Shown here: positions 48,005 to 59,849 of the stretch, piece after piece
Position numbering within the stretch: the first letter of the stretch is position 1
Layout: the number at the start of each line of letters is the position of its first letter
Assembly (NCBI GenBank): GCA_013400155.1
Contig: VXBM01000133.1
Coordinates: 943,180-1,007,179 of the forward strand
Source: Helopsaltes ochotensis
Lineage: Eukaryota > Chordata > Aves > Passeriformes > Locustellidae
DNA: 64,000 nt
Direction of reading: 5' to 3'
The notes under the pieces: generated by a model
Database searches by the model: none
Seen by the model: only the letters and a program-made list of their open reading frames with translations
Told to the model about the DNA's origin: nothing
Program-made: the position numbers and the translations under genes

Positions 48005-49885
48005 GTAAAAGCTTTTCCGGTACCTTTTGTCCGTATTTTTCCTCTATATGCATCCAAAGTGTTAGCACAGTAGCTGGTCTTGGATAAAGGTCAGAGTCCC
48101 CTTCAATGGGATTTAGAAGTTCAAAGGACGTTTTATTTTAAAATTAAAAAGGAACTTACATCTTGAAGATCTTTAATTTCAGGGCACCGAATAGATTGTT
48201 CTTTCTGCTTTGTTTTGAATGGTATTAGGAATACTGTGCATCTCTGTTTGTTGACTTACAGTTGCTGTCGCTTTGTCAGTGAGGATTTCTGCACATTGGT
48301 GCAGAGATAACAGAAAGTAGCAGAAGATTCCTTATAGCACAAAATACAGCTTATTCTCTTCTCATGATGTCGTAACAAATTCTCCTCCTTTGTATGAGCA
48401 AAAAACAAACAACTTTCTGATGACATCACAGGGGACTTCAGCTGCTTTAGGGTGCGGATGAAGGCAGGAACGCCTGATCCATCTCTGCTGTGACACAACA
48501 AAACAGTCAAAATGACATCTATGTCTCAGCAAGAAAGGAGTCTTTTTCTAAGAGCATAGTTATTCCATAAATGCAAGTCAGATTGCACATCACTCTGATC
48601 TACCCTTATTTAGAATTTGTTTATTGAATACATTTGGGTTAATAATTAAGATTTGGAACTTCAGTGACTGAACAACAGGCATGTAAAAGAGGATTGGAAA
48701 ATATAGCAGATTCAGATACTCTTAATCAAATGAAATAATATATGAAAAAAATCCAGAGGCTTGTAGAAAGGAGGAAAAAGATCAATTTCAGTTGAACAGT
48801 ACAAAGCTGTGGAATATTACAAAGCAATTTCAGTTTGTTTTCTTGTTTAAGATCAAAATGTGCAGTGTGTAATGAAATCCAGAGCCTTCTTCCAAAGTGG
48901 TACTTCTGTACTTTTTGTACTTCAGTTTTAAAATATTTTAACTATTAGAGGGGATTTATCATGCCTTTGCCACCACCGCCCCACCCCCCTTTTTTAATAT
49001 ATTTTAATGCTTTATTGTAAACTAGCTGGGGTGTACAGTTACACTGTGGGCAGCTAAAGCCTGCCCCTCCAGCACACAGCGCCAAGCATGACTCAGACAG
49101 GCAGATTGTGCCATTCTGGCTCTACTCCACTGTGTTTTTACATTACTGGCAAGGGCCATGCCATTGTGTTGTTTAAATATTGTGTATTAACTGCAGGCTG
49201 TGGCCAGTGAATGGTATTTAACATTTTCTGCTCTTCGTTGCTGAATGTGAGCAGCTTCCTTGGCCACCAGAGGTTAACCTTGCAATTACACTGGTGAGCC
49301 AAGTTGAAAACACTCGTGGATTTGCCACGTCCAGCAGCACTTTAAAGGGAGGTGTTCAGGGAAAAATGGGGGAGCTCTTCTGAATCTGTGAGTACCAAAT
49401 TTCATGCTTGTGTTGCAATTTAGTGTGAACAACCAGGAAAATTTTTGTTGGAAAGCAGGAGTAATTCTCTTTCCAAAATGCAGCATAAGAGTGAATTAAG
49501 GCAAGTTCTTTGAATCCTTGTGATCCAGATGGTCACTATGTCCTGCATGGACAGCCCAAGACAATATAAGAGTAGCAATTGATGCTGGCTGGGATGAGCT
49601 TTTTTTTTTGTTATATGAGACTCTAGATTTTGAAGGGGAAATAAATACACAAGTGTAAAACTCATGTTTACGAAATATTTTTGGTTTCCTTTTTTTATCA
49701 AGATTGTCAACTGCATCCACACAAAGATGTTGAGCAGCTTTCTCAAGGTCCAAGTAAATCAGTGGTCAAACTGGGAATGGAGTGTGGGATCATGACTCCT
49801 AAGACTGTTCTGCCTTGGTCTTCTTTCCATTCTGTGAAGTAAAGGGCCATATTTTTAATCCTTGAGTTTCTTGTGCTACTATCTT
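48005..49885. other. Unique non-coding DNA
   Basis: No gene is recognised. A stretch at 49130-49270 is unique and conserved-looking but unproven. A C-rich run (48974-48990) abuts a T-run. Confidence 0.5.
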
Positions 49886-49886
49886 A

Positions 49887-49959
49887 AGAAAACCACAAAC
49901 AAGCAAACAAACAAAAGAAATTGCAACAACGAAAAAACAACCCCCACCCCACCCCCACT
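49887..49959. repeat. A/C low-complexity region with C-rich end
   Basis: CAAA-type simple sequence grades into CCCCCACCCCACCCCCAC (49940-49957). The minus strand is therefore a G-run cluster of three runs, one short of a canonical four-run quadruplex. Confidence 0.85.
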
Positions 49960-50479
49960 TTTAAAGTTCTGTAGCCTTGGCATAGCCTGTCTCTGGAATA
50001 CAGAAGAACAAGGTGAGGAAAGTTTTACATAAGCACATATATCCTGTAAAATGAGGATGTGGTTCTTGTTTACCTTGTGGCCATGTAAATGGTTGCTTGA
50101 CACAATAAAAATAGTGGCACTTTTTATAGAGGAAGGTTATCTTTAAGGATTTCTTTTAATTCCTGCATGTTTGCTGTAATCAAGTGTTTCTAATTGTAAG
50201 ATCCTTAAAAAGTGAAAGTGCCATTTGGGCTTTCCTGTATTAACCCAAAAACAGCAAAGAGAAAAGGCAAGCCATATGCTGGTAGCTTTGTAATTTATTT
50301 CTTTAATTAAAGGGTGGAAATCTTGCTTTAATGCAGGAATGTCCCTAAAGCAAGTGATTAATATGAAGTGAGCCAAATTTGGTCTAATAAAAAACATTAG
50401 AACATGGCATTAGAAGGAACCATTAAGATACACATCACCTAAAAACCTGCCAGACAGTTGCATGAAAAACTCCAGTTGC

Positions 50480-50665
50480 TGAATGTGGTACGGATATTCT
50501 CCTAATGCAAAAGGACTGTGGGCTGGATTCTTGCTATCTTGGGTTCTCTGAACTAAAGTCATGTGGGTTGATAGGCAAGCAGATCTATTGAGGTCAGCGG
50601 GACTACTGAAATGCTTAACTTTCAGGATGTGGTTTCGTACTTTGCTGTTTGCAACTAACCCAAGT
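50480..50665. repeat. Possible ancient DNA-transposon (MITE-like) relic
   Basis: The stretch CTATTGAGGTCAGCGGGACT, then ACTGAAATGCTTAACTTTCA and a TACTTTGCTGTTTGC end, resembles an abundant sauropsid repeat that reads roughly TTGAAGTCAGTGGGACTAC and ATGCTTAAAGTTAAG. The left part contains GGGCTGGATTCTTG, a plausible diverged terminus. Recognised from memory of the pattern only, so tentative. Confidence 0.35.
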
Positions 50666-50899
50666 AGGATTAAGTCAAGCATGAGGAGGTACCTCTGCTC
50701 ACACTCAGTGTCTGCGTGAGTTTGGAATGAGACAATGACAGCACACATATATTGTGTGTGGAAAGAAAAGATGTGCTTTCAAAGCAATAGTTTTAGTTAC
50801 ATTGCCATGGTCTGAGGGTAGTATGGAGTATATGACATGTTTTTGTTAAAAAAGAGGTTGGTTTGTCAAGGTTTCAGCTTTACACAGCCTGATCTGATC

Positions 50900-51110
50900 A
50901 GTAACCAGGAGAACCAGTGTTCTAATCTTTATGGATACTGGATCAATGAGTGGCATTGGACGAGTCATTTAACCTCCCTGTGCCTTGTTCAGCAGATCAC
51001 TCTTCCAATCTGGTTCAGACTGGATACAGCTCTGTGAACACTACTGAATTTGTTGAATTTGTGTTTGCAGAGCTCTTAGGGATAAATAGTAACCATTGTT
51101 ATTATTAATA
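50900..51110 (+). repeat. MIR SINE relic
   Basis: TTGGACGAGTCATTTAACCT and CCCTGTGCCTTGTTCAGCA follow the MIR core (GGGCAAGTTACTTAACCTCTCTGTGCCTCAG). The 3' end carries the MIR tail AGAGCTCTTAGGGATAAATA with an ATTGTTATTATTAAT terminus. This is the most convincing MIR in the window. Confidence 0.75.
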
Positions 51111-51354
51111 GGTATGTTGTGTAGACAAATCATGAGGGATGGCAATACAGCCTCTCTTGGGGGTGATCTTTCACAACTTGCTTGTGCCTTCGTTTAATCC
51201 CATCACTCAAAAGTAGCAAGGCCAACTCCAATTTACAGAAGTATTTCTCATGTCACTCTCCCCACTTTTGAGTACTTTATTGTTCGTGTTCTCTCTCTGT
51301 TTCTTTGCTACTTTCCTCCATGCAGAGTTAACCTTGCATATCAAACTTTATTCC

Positions 51355-51372
51355 TTTTTTTTTTTTTTTTTT
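51355..51372. repeat. Poly-T run (18 nt)
   Basis: Mononucleotide T tract with no LINE or SINE body attached on either side that I can recognise. Confidence 0.9.
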
Positions 51373-51866
51373 GCATTATACAGCAGAGGCATTTGTGTAA
51401 CCTCCAAATTACAGAGAGCAAGTTCATTTTGTCTAGTGATTGTTTGCTGATGATGTACGAAACAGACAGAAGACAGTTTGAATTTTCATAAGTTCAATTG
51501 AGCTTGCAGGCATAAGGAAAGGAAGAGGCAGAACCCAAGCCAATGTGACACAGTAAGCTGGCATCCCAGAGTGCAGGCTGCATGTGTAGCGTCAGGATGT
51601 CAGGGCTGGGAAGGCCTTCGTCCATCACAGCACTACTTTTAGATGAAGGAAGAGTTTTGAAGCAACAAACAAGCACTGCCATGCACTACCATGGTCTTTA
51701 CAGTGCAAGAATCCTCACGATTCTTGATGGATTTGGGACCTGTCCTTTCCTCCTATAACTTGCTGTTTTGACTAGAATTTCAGGTCTAAGATTGGTGATT
51801 GGCTTTGAGTCCATTCCCAGTACCTGGTCCTCTGACAAAATGTAGATTCTTATGAGTTGAGGCCTT

Positions 51867-51900
51867 TCTCTCTCTCTCTCTCTCTCTTTTTTTTTTTTTT
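51867..51900. repeat. (TC)n followed by poly-T
   Basis: About ten TC dinucleotides run straight into a T14 tract, giving a 34-bp pure pyrimidine strand. Confidence 0.95.
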
Positions 51901-52084
51901 AATTGCAAATATTGGCTTGTAGAAGCTGTGCTGCAAATGTGAAATGAGTATGGAAGTGTGCTTGCTTTGAACGAAGATCAATGTCTTGGGGCCAACTATC
52001 CCTGAGGAATAGCGTTAGCACTAACAAAGAGAATTAATTTTACCTTTTCCCCTTCCTTTACCAAGGCATTAATCCAGAAGCTCA

Positions 52085-52185
52085 TGGGGATAAATTCTGC
52101 CCTGATTTTTACCTGTGGAACCCCAGTGGAAATGTGGAGAGGTCAAAAATTTTTGTCAAGGCAGAAATTGTCCTAGAGTTAAAAT
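52085..52185. repeat. Possible ancient palindromic MITE relic
   Basis: ATAAATTCTGCCCTGATTTT at one end and AAGGCAGAAATTGTCC at the other form an imperfect inverted pair around AACCCCAGTGGAAATGTGG. This is the arrangement of the old AATTCTGCCC-type palindromic elements found in sauropsid genomes. Assignment is tentative. Confidence 0.3.
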
Positions 52186-52439
52186 TGTGGAGAAGGCAGA
52201 ACCTGGTTGATTATTATTTGGCCCAGGGGCAAGAGGATATGTAGGAGCTCTCCTTAGCTGTCTTTATATGCTTCTGAAAGTGTTGTTTTTGTTGTACTTT
52301 AAGGGGAATATACTGAAAAAAAAAAGAAGAGAAAAAAATCTAGTGAGTGAACGTTTATAATCAAGAGCACAGTGATTAATTGTTCTTTATGTCCACTGGG
52401 AGAAAGACCTAAAGAAATCAGTTCAATGAACAGTGAAAA

Positions 52440-52655
52440 TTACCAAGTTAGATATTAGGAGCCATGGTCTGACTGTGTGGGATGTAAAGTGCTGGAACAC
52501 ACAACCTATAGGTACTATGGAGGCAGGGAAGGGGTTTTTTTAAGGAATGCTTGGAAAAGCACCTCCCAGAGTGTGCTGAAACTTCTAATAAGACAGACAA
52601 CCAAACTGGATGGGTTCTGTTACTCCCTGGCATTTATCTGATTCAGTGTACCGTT
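52440..52655 (+). mobile_element. Old CR1-type LINE 3' fragment
   Basis: Order of landmarks matches a CR1/L3 3' end in sense: AAGTTAGATATTAGGA, GTAAAGTGCTGGAACA, GGGTTTTTTTAAGGAATGCT, then TACTCCCTGGCATTTATCTG and a single degenerate octamer TGATTCAG. Strong divergence shows it is far older than the CR1 copies at 26.6 and 59 kb. Confidence 0.45.
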
Positions 52656-52821
52656 TGGGAATGTTGGTATGTGGCGAGTACATTCCTGATTAACAAAGCC
52701 TAATGTTCCCAAAAGATCTCTAGGGTTCTCATTTTTCCATCCTCTCATAGCTGAAAGCACACTGTGTCTTCAAAGATTTCATTGGGCTGCCAGCATTTTG
52801 CTTTGACCCTTCTTTTTTTAG

Positions 52822-52873
52822 AGAAGAACAGAGGAGGGAGTCGTATAGACACGGAAAGACATTTTCAGTCATG
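52822..52873 (+). other. Candidate 52-nt exon ending in an ATG
   Basis: A strong acceptor (TTTGACCCTTCTTTTTTTAG|A) and the donor ATG|GTGAGT flank 52 nt. Two of three frames are open. The last three exon bases are ATG with G at -3 (GTCATG); the +4 base would come from the next exon. It could be a leader exon with the start codon at its very end, an arrangement known in some vertebrate genes, or a decoy. No gene is recognised. Confidence 0.27.
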
Positions 52874-53225
52874 GTGAGTCTGCAGGGCTTTCTTTCCAGT
52901 CAGTGCACAAATACTGATTTGTTTCAGTTACTGGTTTTTAAAATTTGGATTAATGGAGACACTCCAGGTATTGCCTGATACAAGCTCCTCTGATAAAGAA
53001 CATGGAGACAGTTGAAAGTTGCAAATAGGATTGGTGATCAGAGCAAATATGTAATGAGGCTGGAGTAAAGCCTGCTACAAAAAGGTAAATGTCTCAGGAG
53101 ATTAAGAGCTTTGTAATTGTCTCTCTTTTTTTTATGATTGCCTCTATTTTCTGAATTTTCATGCAAACATCCTAGAAAGATGTTTTCACTTAATGAAACT
53201 GCAAATCTCAAAATGCAGTTGGCCA

Positions 53226-53251
53226 AGAACTAAGAAAATTTTCTTAGTTCT
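53226..53251. repeat. Perfect 26-bp palindrome
   Basis: Two 13-bp arms with no spacer: the left arm AGAACTAAGAAAA (53226-53238) is followed directly by its exact reverse complement (53239-53251). It is AT-rich. It could extrude as a cruciform or form a tight RNA hairpin. It is not part of any recognised repeat. Confidence 0.97.
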
Positions 53252-53254
53252 CAG

Positions 53255-56200
53255 GTTGGTTTTAATCAGTGTCATTCACAACTTAGCACAGAAAAGGAGT
53301 TGGGAAGTATTTTTTATTAAATCTCTTGTGGGTTTTTTTTTTGTTTTCTTACAAGTGTTTAAGGGGGTTTTTTTGGGAGGTAGAGGGAAGCTTTTTGTGA
53401 AGCTTTGTTTATTTGTTGTAGGTCTTGAGGTTAAGGGCATCAGCTGTAGTGTACAAGTGGGTAGAATCATGACTTTTTCATAGATGGCAGCTCCCGTTTT
53501 TGCAGAATAGTGGCCACAATAGATGAAGATAGCAAAATGGCTCTCTGGTGTGTGGTTGTTTTAGTATATATAGAGGACTGTGGGCTGTGATTCACTCATG
53601 TTAAAAAGGCATGGGAATATAAGCATTGATTCCCTGCGTAGCGCTGCTGCAGCAGGTGTAGTAAAACACTTCAGCATTTCAGCACCTGAAGATGTTATGG
53701 TGAAAGGGAAAAATCTTTTGCTCCATTTATCAAAGCATTTGCTACTCCAGGATAAAATAAAGATTAAATATTATTGAGCAAGGAAGGTTATCTCAGACCT
53801 GAGATGTCATTAGATAAACTATGAAAGGAAAAAAAAAAAGGAACACACACCTGGCCTTTTCCAAAGTACTCCTATTTTGTTCTGTCTGAAATGAAATTGT
53901 TTGGCTAAACCAGTGTATAATGGGAGGCACTCCAGAGAAAGACGTTGTGGTTACTCTATATTTACATCAGTGTCCCTGAGAATACTCTTGCTGAATCATT
54001 TCAGATTCCAGAGTCTAATGTAGGGCAGTCTGATGAATGTAAGTTACCCAAATTTTCTGGTCTGTTTTCTTCACTGGGCTAAATTGTCTAGCTCTGAATT
54101 TTACTATAGAGGATCTCTTTCTTACTGTCCTCTTTCCTGCCATTAGCACTGAAGTATCTAGATAATAGATTAGGAAGAGATTTTAATCTGTTGTGCCAAA
54201 ATTGGTCTGTTGTTTTTAACAGTTTCCACTGGCATGAAAGAGATCAGAATATTTGTTTTATTTGTTTATTTTTAAATAATAACCAAAAAGAAGTATTTGA
54301 CTGTGCAAAGTGTTTCAGTGTCAGCAATAACTGAAGGCATCTCTGAGTCAAAATCTGCATTAACAATTTTTTGAACCTGTTGCTTTCTTTGGCAGATTTT
54401 TTTCATCATACTTCCGTAGAAATTTCATTCTAGTTCATGCAGTGTTCTTATTGAAATTTTGAATAGTTAAAATCTTTTGTAGAATAGACTTGCAGCAAGT
54501 AATCAAGAATCCTGTGACTCTTACCAGCAGAACCTTTTCAAGAAATAAGATGTATATTTCTCAACAGCAATGTTAGCAGTTGTGCAACAGATCACTGCAT
54601 GTCCTCTTTGAATACAAACCAGATTAGATCATGATCATGCAGCCCCAGTTCATTTAGGTGGGCTGTAGTGGCACAGTTCCCATGTATAGAGTTTGTAAGA
54701 TCAGACCATCAGTGGAAAAATCAGAGTCAGATGAATTCTCATCTCTTCCCAGGTCCTTTTCCCATTCATTAGGGTTTCGAGTGAAGAGGATAATCTGTTT
54801 TGTCATGTCTGTTGCCCTGTTTTAATACACAACTAACCTTCTTCTGTCTGAGTGGCTGTCACTTCCCCAGAACAAGTGATATTGGATTCCTGAAGCAAAC
54901 ATCTCTAAAATGATCATCCTTTGGGGAAAATTTAGTGCCTTACTGACAGCTTTAGCCTGCATGTTGTTAGGAACCAGAGGGAAATTCCAGCTGTCAGGGC
55001 GTCACAAAAGCCTGAGGAATGCAGAGAGAGGATGCTGAGGGACTCAGGACCCAGGTATCCAGGAAGGTATAGAATTGAATTAGTCTATCAACTCGACTGG
55101 AAATATAGCATGGTTAGAAGTGAAAAATCCCTCAGCCAACAGGCAAGGTTGCTGTTGGTGGTGATGCTCGTGGATGGCACCTGAATGTAAAAGTTCTGAT
55201 TCCTCATGACTGTTTCAATCCTGCAGGAAGGAAAGGATTGTTCTTTTTACTTTGGTCAGGGCTTTGGTGCAGTTTAATTTGTCTTGGTACCTCTCGGCCA
55301 TGTGACATCACTCCAGAAACGATCCCATTTGTGGTTTCTTCCTGTGTCAAAAATTGGCCTATTGCTACTTCTCAGCTTCTTTGTGTGTGTGTGGCTTAGA
55401 AAATATTGCTCTTTTACAGCTACATCTGCATCTGCCCTTCCTCTGATTGTGCTTGCCTTTTGAGAACACATTTATCATGGCAAACTCCTGTTCACTGTAG
55501 CAGTCTTTATTATGCTGTGGTGTTCTTGTGCCTACATGCTGATACTCATGGCTCCAGAACGGCACTGAAGAGAATATTCAGATATGAGTACAGCTCCAGA
55601 TGTCTAGCAAATACTTAGTTCCTTCAGGATACCAGTCATGGTCACCTCAGGTGACCAGGGCAGTTCCTGCCCTGTCCAGGGAACTGTCCTTTGGCAAGAG
55701 TTCAGGAAAATTCTTAGGAAGGTAATCCAAACTAATAGTTATGATTATATTCTATAACAAAAATAAATAGATACGGTTTTCGACTGGTATTGAACCAAAG
55801 CTTTGCATTAAGATAGACCCTGAGCTTCTGTGATGCTCAAAACATCATTCTTTTCTCAGACTATTGCAAAGATACAGAAAGAGGTGGTGAGAGGACACTG
55901 TGCTAGCAGGTCCAAAGGTAGATGCATTACATTTAGGTGCAGGACTCCAAGTGGAATTCAAACCCAAGAGTTAGAGGTGCTTTGTCCAGTACTTGAGATA
56001 TATCAAGGGCAAAGGGAAGCATCTTGTTGGATGGTGTTCAGCCTAGAGGCAACCAGAGGCAAGCTCGAGAGACTAAAGACCTGGTGATTCTTCCATGGAC
56101 AGGATTTCTTACCAGCAGGATCTTTTTCCTTACTGCAATCCATTCATCTCCTAGAGAATTCCAGATGTCCTAGGTACATTTTAATTTTAATGAATGCATT

Positions 56201-56945
56201 TTCTATCCCCTTATATAATGTTCCTTTCATCAACATGAGGTAGGCAGAAACTTCCTGTGCCTTAGAATGGTGGAAAACATTCCTGCATTGTCAGACTGTC
56301 AGTGGCACAGTTGTCTATGTGATTGTCTTCACTGTGAGTTAATTACATTTAAAAGCATTGAATTTCTAAAAATCTCTTACACTATCTCTGTCATAATGTT
56401 TAGAATGTATCTATACCATATAGTAGATGTTCTTAAAGCTCCTTATGCTTCTATTTCTTGTAAAAGAAATACACTGTATAACAAAATAGAATTTCTTTAT
56501 TTAATGCTGAACTAATTCTCAAAGCTGTGTTGTGATTAATCATGGGTGCACTGGTGGAAGTTTAGAAAGGATAGCAGGCTTTTCTCCCTGCTTTTTCTTT
56601 GTTGACATGGTAGGAAGCCTGAATATCTGTTATGGAACACTTAAGTCTCACTTCTACTGCTGCCAGTACTTGATCCCACTGTCTGAATGGGATAGGACTT
56701 TGTAATTCCCTGATGCTTCCTAGAGCTGGCAACTCCAGGCTGTGGATCTGGGAGAAATTCAGGGCTGCAGATAAGCGATGTGACAAAGCCAGTGTTCTTT
56801 GTAGTGCCCATATGCAAACATAATTATCACCTGTGATCCCTGCCAGAGCTCTGCATACCATTTCTGGATGAAGTGCCGCCATTTTCTGATCACTTCTTTT
56901 ACAGATAAAGAAGAAAAAAAGTCCCTGGGATTCTTCCACATTCCT
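53255..56945. other. Unique AT-rich non-coding DNA
   Basis: No gene, RNA or clear interspersed repeat recognised. An A-run lies at 53829-53839. Open frames are short on both strands. Confidence 0.5.
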
Positions 56946-56950
56946 TTCAG

Positions 56951-57073
56951 CGGAGACAGGAATCATTGCAAACATATATGCTTGAGCTGGGCCTTTACAT
57001 GGGTTGGGTTATGGTATATCTGGTGCTTTTCTGTGTTCAATGTTTCCCCCCTCTCCAAAAAGTCCTGCCCCAG
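56951..57073 (+). other. Candidate 123-nt exon, open in two frames
   Basis: The acceptor is TTCTTCCACATTCCTTTCAG|C and the donor is CCCCAG|GTGAGG. The 123 nt are exactly 41 codons. Frame 1 is open throughout, and its middle, GLYMGWVMVYLVLFCVQCF, is hydrophobic enough to be a membrane segment. Frame 2 is also open. Neither is recognised, so a coding assignment would be guesswork. After the 8,075-8,196 segment this is the best-supported plus-strand exon-like segment. Confidence 0.33.
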
Positions 57074-57079
57074 GTGAGG

Positions 57080-58980
57080 GGCAGACACCAACTGCTCTGG
57101 CTGATGCCCTGCTGGAAATGCAGGACTTTCCTTAACTGATGGAGAGGAAAAGGTTTTACCTTTCGGTAAAAAAGGTGGTTAAATAAATACATCCTGCTTT
57201 CTTTGGAGAGCCTTTTTTTTTTCCCTTGAAACAGCTAGATTTATCCTGGTTTAATACCAAAATGACATAAAATTTGTCACATGCATGTTTGTGCCCAGTA
57301 GTGCTTAAATGAAGGTTTATTTTGGATTCATTCCTATTTTCAGGTGTTTTGGAGTTCTTTTGTGAAAGGTTACAAGACCATATTGATTAGAAATTATTCC
57401 CCCTTTTTACCTAGCTCAGTTTTAATACTAATTTACAAAACAGTTCTTCAGTTTGTGGAGTTGATGAGGCACTAGCAAATTTCATATGCATTTCAGACAA
57501 ACCAGTTCTTCACTGAACTGGGATTGGGCTCTTGCTTGCCCTGAATCCAGGTGTAAAAGTCCCAGTCGCTGTCCCAGTTTGGCCTTTTTATTCCTCTGCG
57601 TCACTGACATGCAAGTGGAAACTCCTGCGCCAATCTTTCTCAGTGTTGAGAGCTTTCAAAACCCAGTCTGCATTTGTCCTGTGTTTAAGTATAGAAAGAG
57701 ATAATGGAGCCTCTTCTGCACTTTTGAAATCTCAATCTTCTCACTTAAAGCCAGGTCAAACATTCTGTGTATTTGCAAGTGTAGCACAAATTCACGTGGC
57801 TAAATGGATAGCAGTGGGGGTGGCACTTTTGCCTCTTAGATAGGGACTCCATCCATTTACTTTAGTGGGATTTTCACCAGTTTCAGTGCTTGGAAGGCAG
57901 GCTTTGTTTTCTTTCACCACGTGTCCAACATAGCGCTACTGTTATCATTCCTCCCCAGTTCATTCTTAATGGCCATGTCGTTAGGACTTTCAGGTTCTAG
58001 TAAGACATTATTGGTGTGGAGGGCAAAAAACAGTAAGAAGCTTAAGAAGAAATCCTAGTGCAAATCTTACCAAACACAAATTATAGAAACAGGCATCACA
58101 TATAATGGCATATAGTGGCCGATTAGTGTGCCAGTCCAAATTAAATAGTGTTCTCCTCTGCCCAGTAGATCTAGACCAGGAGATGAAAAGAAATTGTGTC
58201 CCCTCTTCTCCCAGCTCTCCCCAGTTCATAACTACAATCCCAATTATCTTGTCAAAGTGAAGTTTTTATGGGGAAAAAGGTAACATATCACCACAATAAC
58301 TTCAGAACATAGCCCATGCCTCAGGACTTGGTGTAGCACAAAAGGTCTTATTTCACCTCCAGGTCCTGTACAAATAGAAATGCCTTGAACAGTGAGCCTG
58401 CAAAATGAGAAATTAAACAGGGGCAAATGTACATTTATTTTATGTATAGTCACATTAATCAGACATATCATTTTTCTTTGGAAATGACTGTTTCAACAAA
58501 AGCAAAATTATAGCAATTAAAAATGTAAGGAGGAAAAATAATAGTATTGATTTTGTTTTGTGTGGCTTTGGGTTTTTTTGCTTAATTTTGTGATAAGTAA
58601 GTAGTAATGCATATCTTATTGCACGTCAATCTGTTTGTTAGACTGCAAGAGGCCCTTAGAGTTCAGAAAGGTGAAGGTTCAGTAAGAATGAAGCTAATGC
58701 TTAGTGACTTTTTTCATTGCACGAAACACTGCTAGTTCTTCTACAGCACTGTGCAATAATGCAAATACAGAAATAGCAAAAAATGAAAGGGCTTACTTGG
58801 AAATTCTAATACAGAGAACTTTCAAAACAAATTTATTTTTGGCTTTTTAATTATGTGGAAAGGTTCAGTATCACTTCTTTTTGAATCCTGACTTCAAAAG
58901 GAAATGAGAAGTCAATTTTTCTCCTTTTACTTATAGCTTTAGAATGCATCAAAAACCTAGTAGCTCACTAGCAAAAATAA
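57080..58980. other. Unique AT-rich non-coding DNA
   Basis: No recognised gene. A small hairpin TTTTACC-TTTC-GGTAAAA lies near 57155-57172. A CCATTTACTTTAGTGGGATT piece near 57853-57873 is faintly like old sauropsid MITEs but too short to call. Confidence 0.5.
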
Positions 58981-58982
58981 TC

Positions 58983-59570
58983 AGAGAATCATAGACTGTC
59001 CTGAGTTGGAAGGGACCCACAAGGATCATCGTGTTCAGCTCCTGGCCCTGCATGGGACACCTCAAGAGTCACACCCTTTGCCTAAGAGCGTTGTTCAAAT
59101 GCCTCTTGAACCCTGCCAGGCTTGGTGCTGTGCCCACTTCCCGGGGGAAAGGGCCCAACAACCCTCAGGAGGAAGAACCCTTTCCTGATATCCAATATAA
59201 ACCTCCACTGACGCAACTTCAGTTCGCTCAGGTCCTGTCACTGATCACCACAGAGAAGAGATCAGTGCCTGCCCCTCCTCTTCCCCTCAGAAGGAAGCTG
59301 TAGCTGCAGTGAGGTCTGTCCTCAGTCTCCTCTCCTCCAGGATGAACAGTGACCTCAGCCCCTCCTCATGCAGTTCCCCTCAAGGCCCTTCTCCATCTTG
59401 TGTTGTGGCACCCCAAACTGCCCCAGCACTGGAGGCGAGGCCGCCCCAGCTCAGAGCAGAGCAGGACAATCCCCTCCCCTGCCCGGCTGTGATGCTGGGC
59501 CTGATGCCCCCAGGACAGGGTTGGCCCTCCTGGCTCCAGGGCACTGCTGGCTCATGTTCAACTTTCCATC
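58983..59570 (-). mobile_element. CR1 LINE, 5'-truncated (about 590 bp)
   Basis: The plus strand starts AGAATCATAGACTGTCCTGA GTTGGAAGGGACCCACAAGG, the reverse complement of a CR1 tail and 3'UTR. It continues through GAACCCTGCCAGGCTTGGTG, a CCTGATATCCAATATAAACC segment and CACTGCTGGCTCATGTTCAA, the last being reverse complement to the CR1 C-terminal/3' junction (TTGAACATGAGCCAGCAGTG). The GC-rich open frames at 59006-59686 on the plus strand are antisense CR1, not genes. Confidence 0.96.
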
Positions 59571-59634
59571 AAAGAGGACCCTCCCCTGAGGAACAAGAAG
59601 AAAGATCTGCGATCTGTTGCTTTTTTAAATTCTT

Positions 59635-59845
59635 TAGGGATGTTGTTCAGAGAAGTTGTGGATGCCCCGTCCCTGGAAGTGTTTAAGGCCAGGCTGGGCA
59701 GGGTTTTGAGCAACCTGCATTAGTGGAAGGTATCACTGCCTCTGGCAGGGGGGACAAGATGGAACAATATGGTCCTGAAAGTTGCTTCCAACCCAAAACA
59801 TTTCATAGGTTTGAAATTTCATTTCTATGATTTTATAAATTTCTA
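59635..59845 (+). mobile_element. CR1 LINE, 5'-truncated, inverted relative to its neighbour
   Basis: Sense CR1 3' end: GAAGTTGTGGATGCCCCGTC, CCTGGAAGTGTTTAAGGCCA, GGCTGGGCAGGGTTTTGAGC, GTTGCTTCCAACCCAAAAC and a decayed tail TTTCTATGATTTTAT. About 210 bp. It faces away from the minus-strand CR1, with the two 5' truncation points about 65 bp apart. Confidence 0.93.
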
Positions 59846-59849
59846 ATGT

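Noticed and set aside
49938..49959. Minus-strand G-quadruplex
   Set aside because: Only three G-runs are present; a canonical four-run motif is not met.
59006..59686. GC-rich open frames of 60-125 codons on the plus strand
   Set aside because: They are antisense readings of the CR1 element at 58,983-59,570 and its junction with the next CR1.
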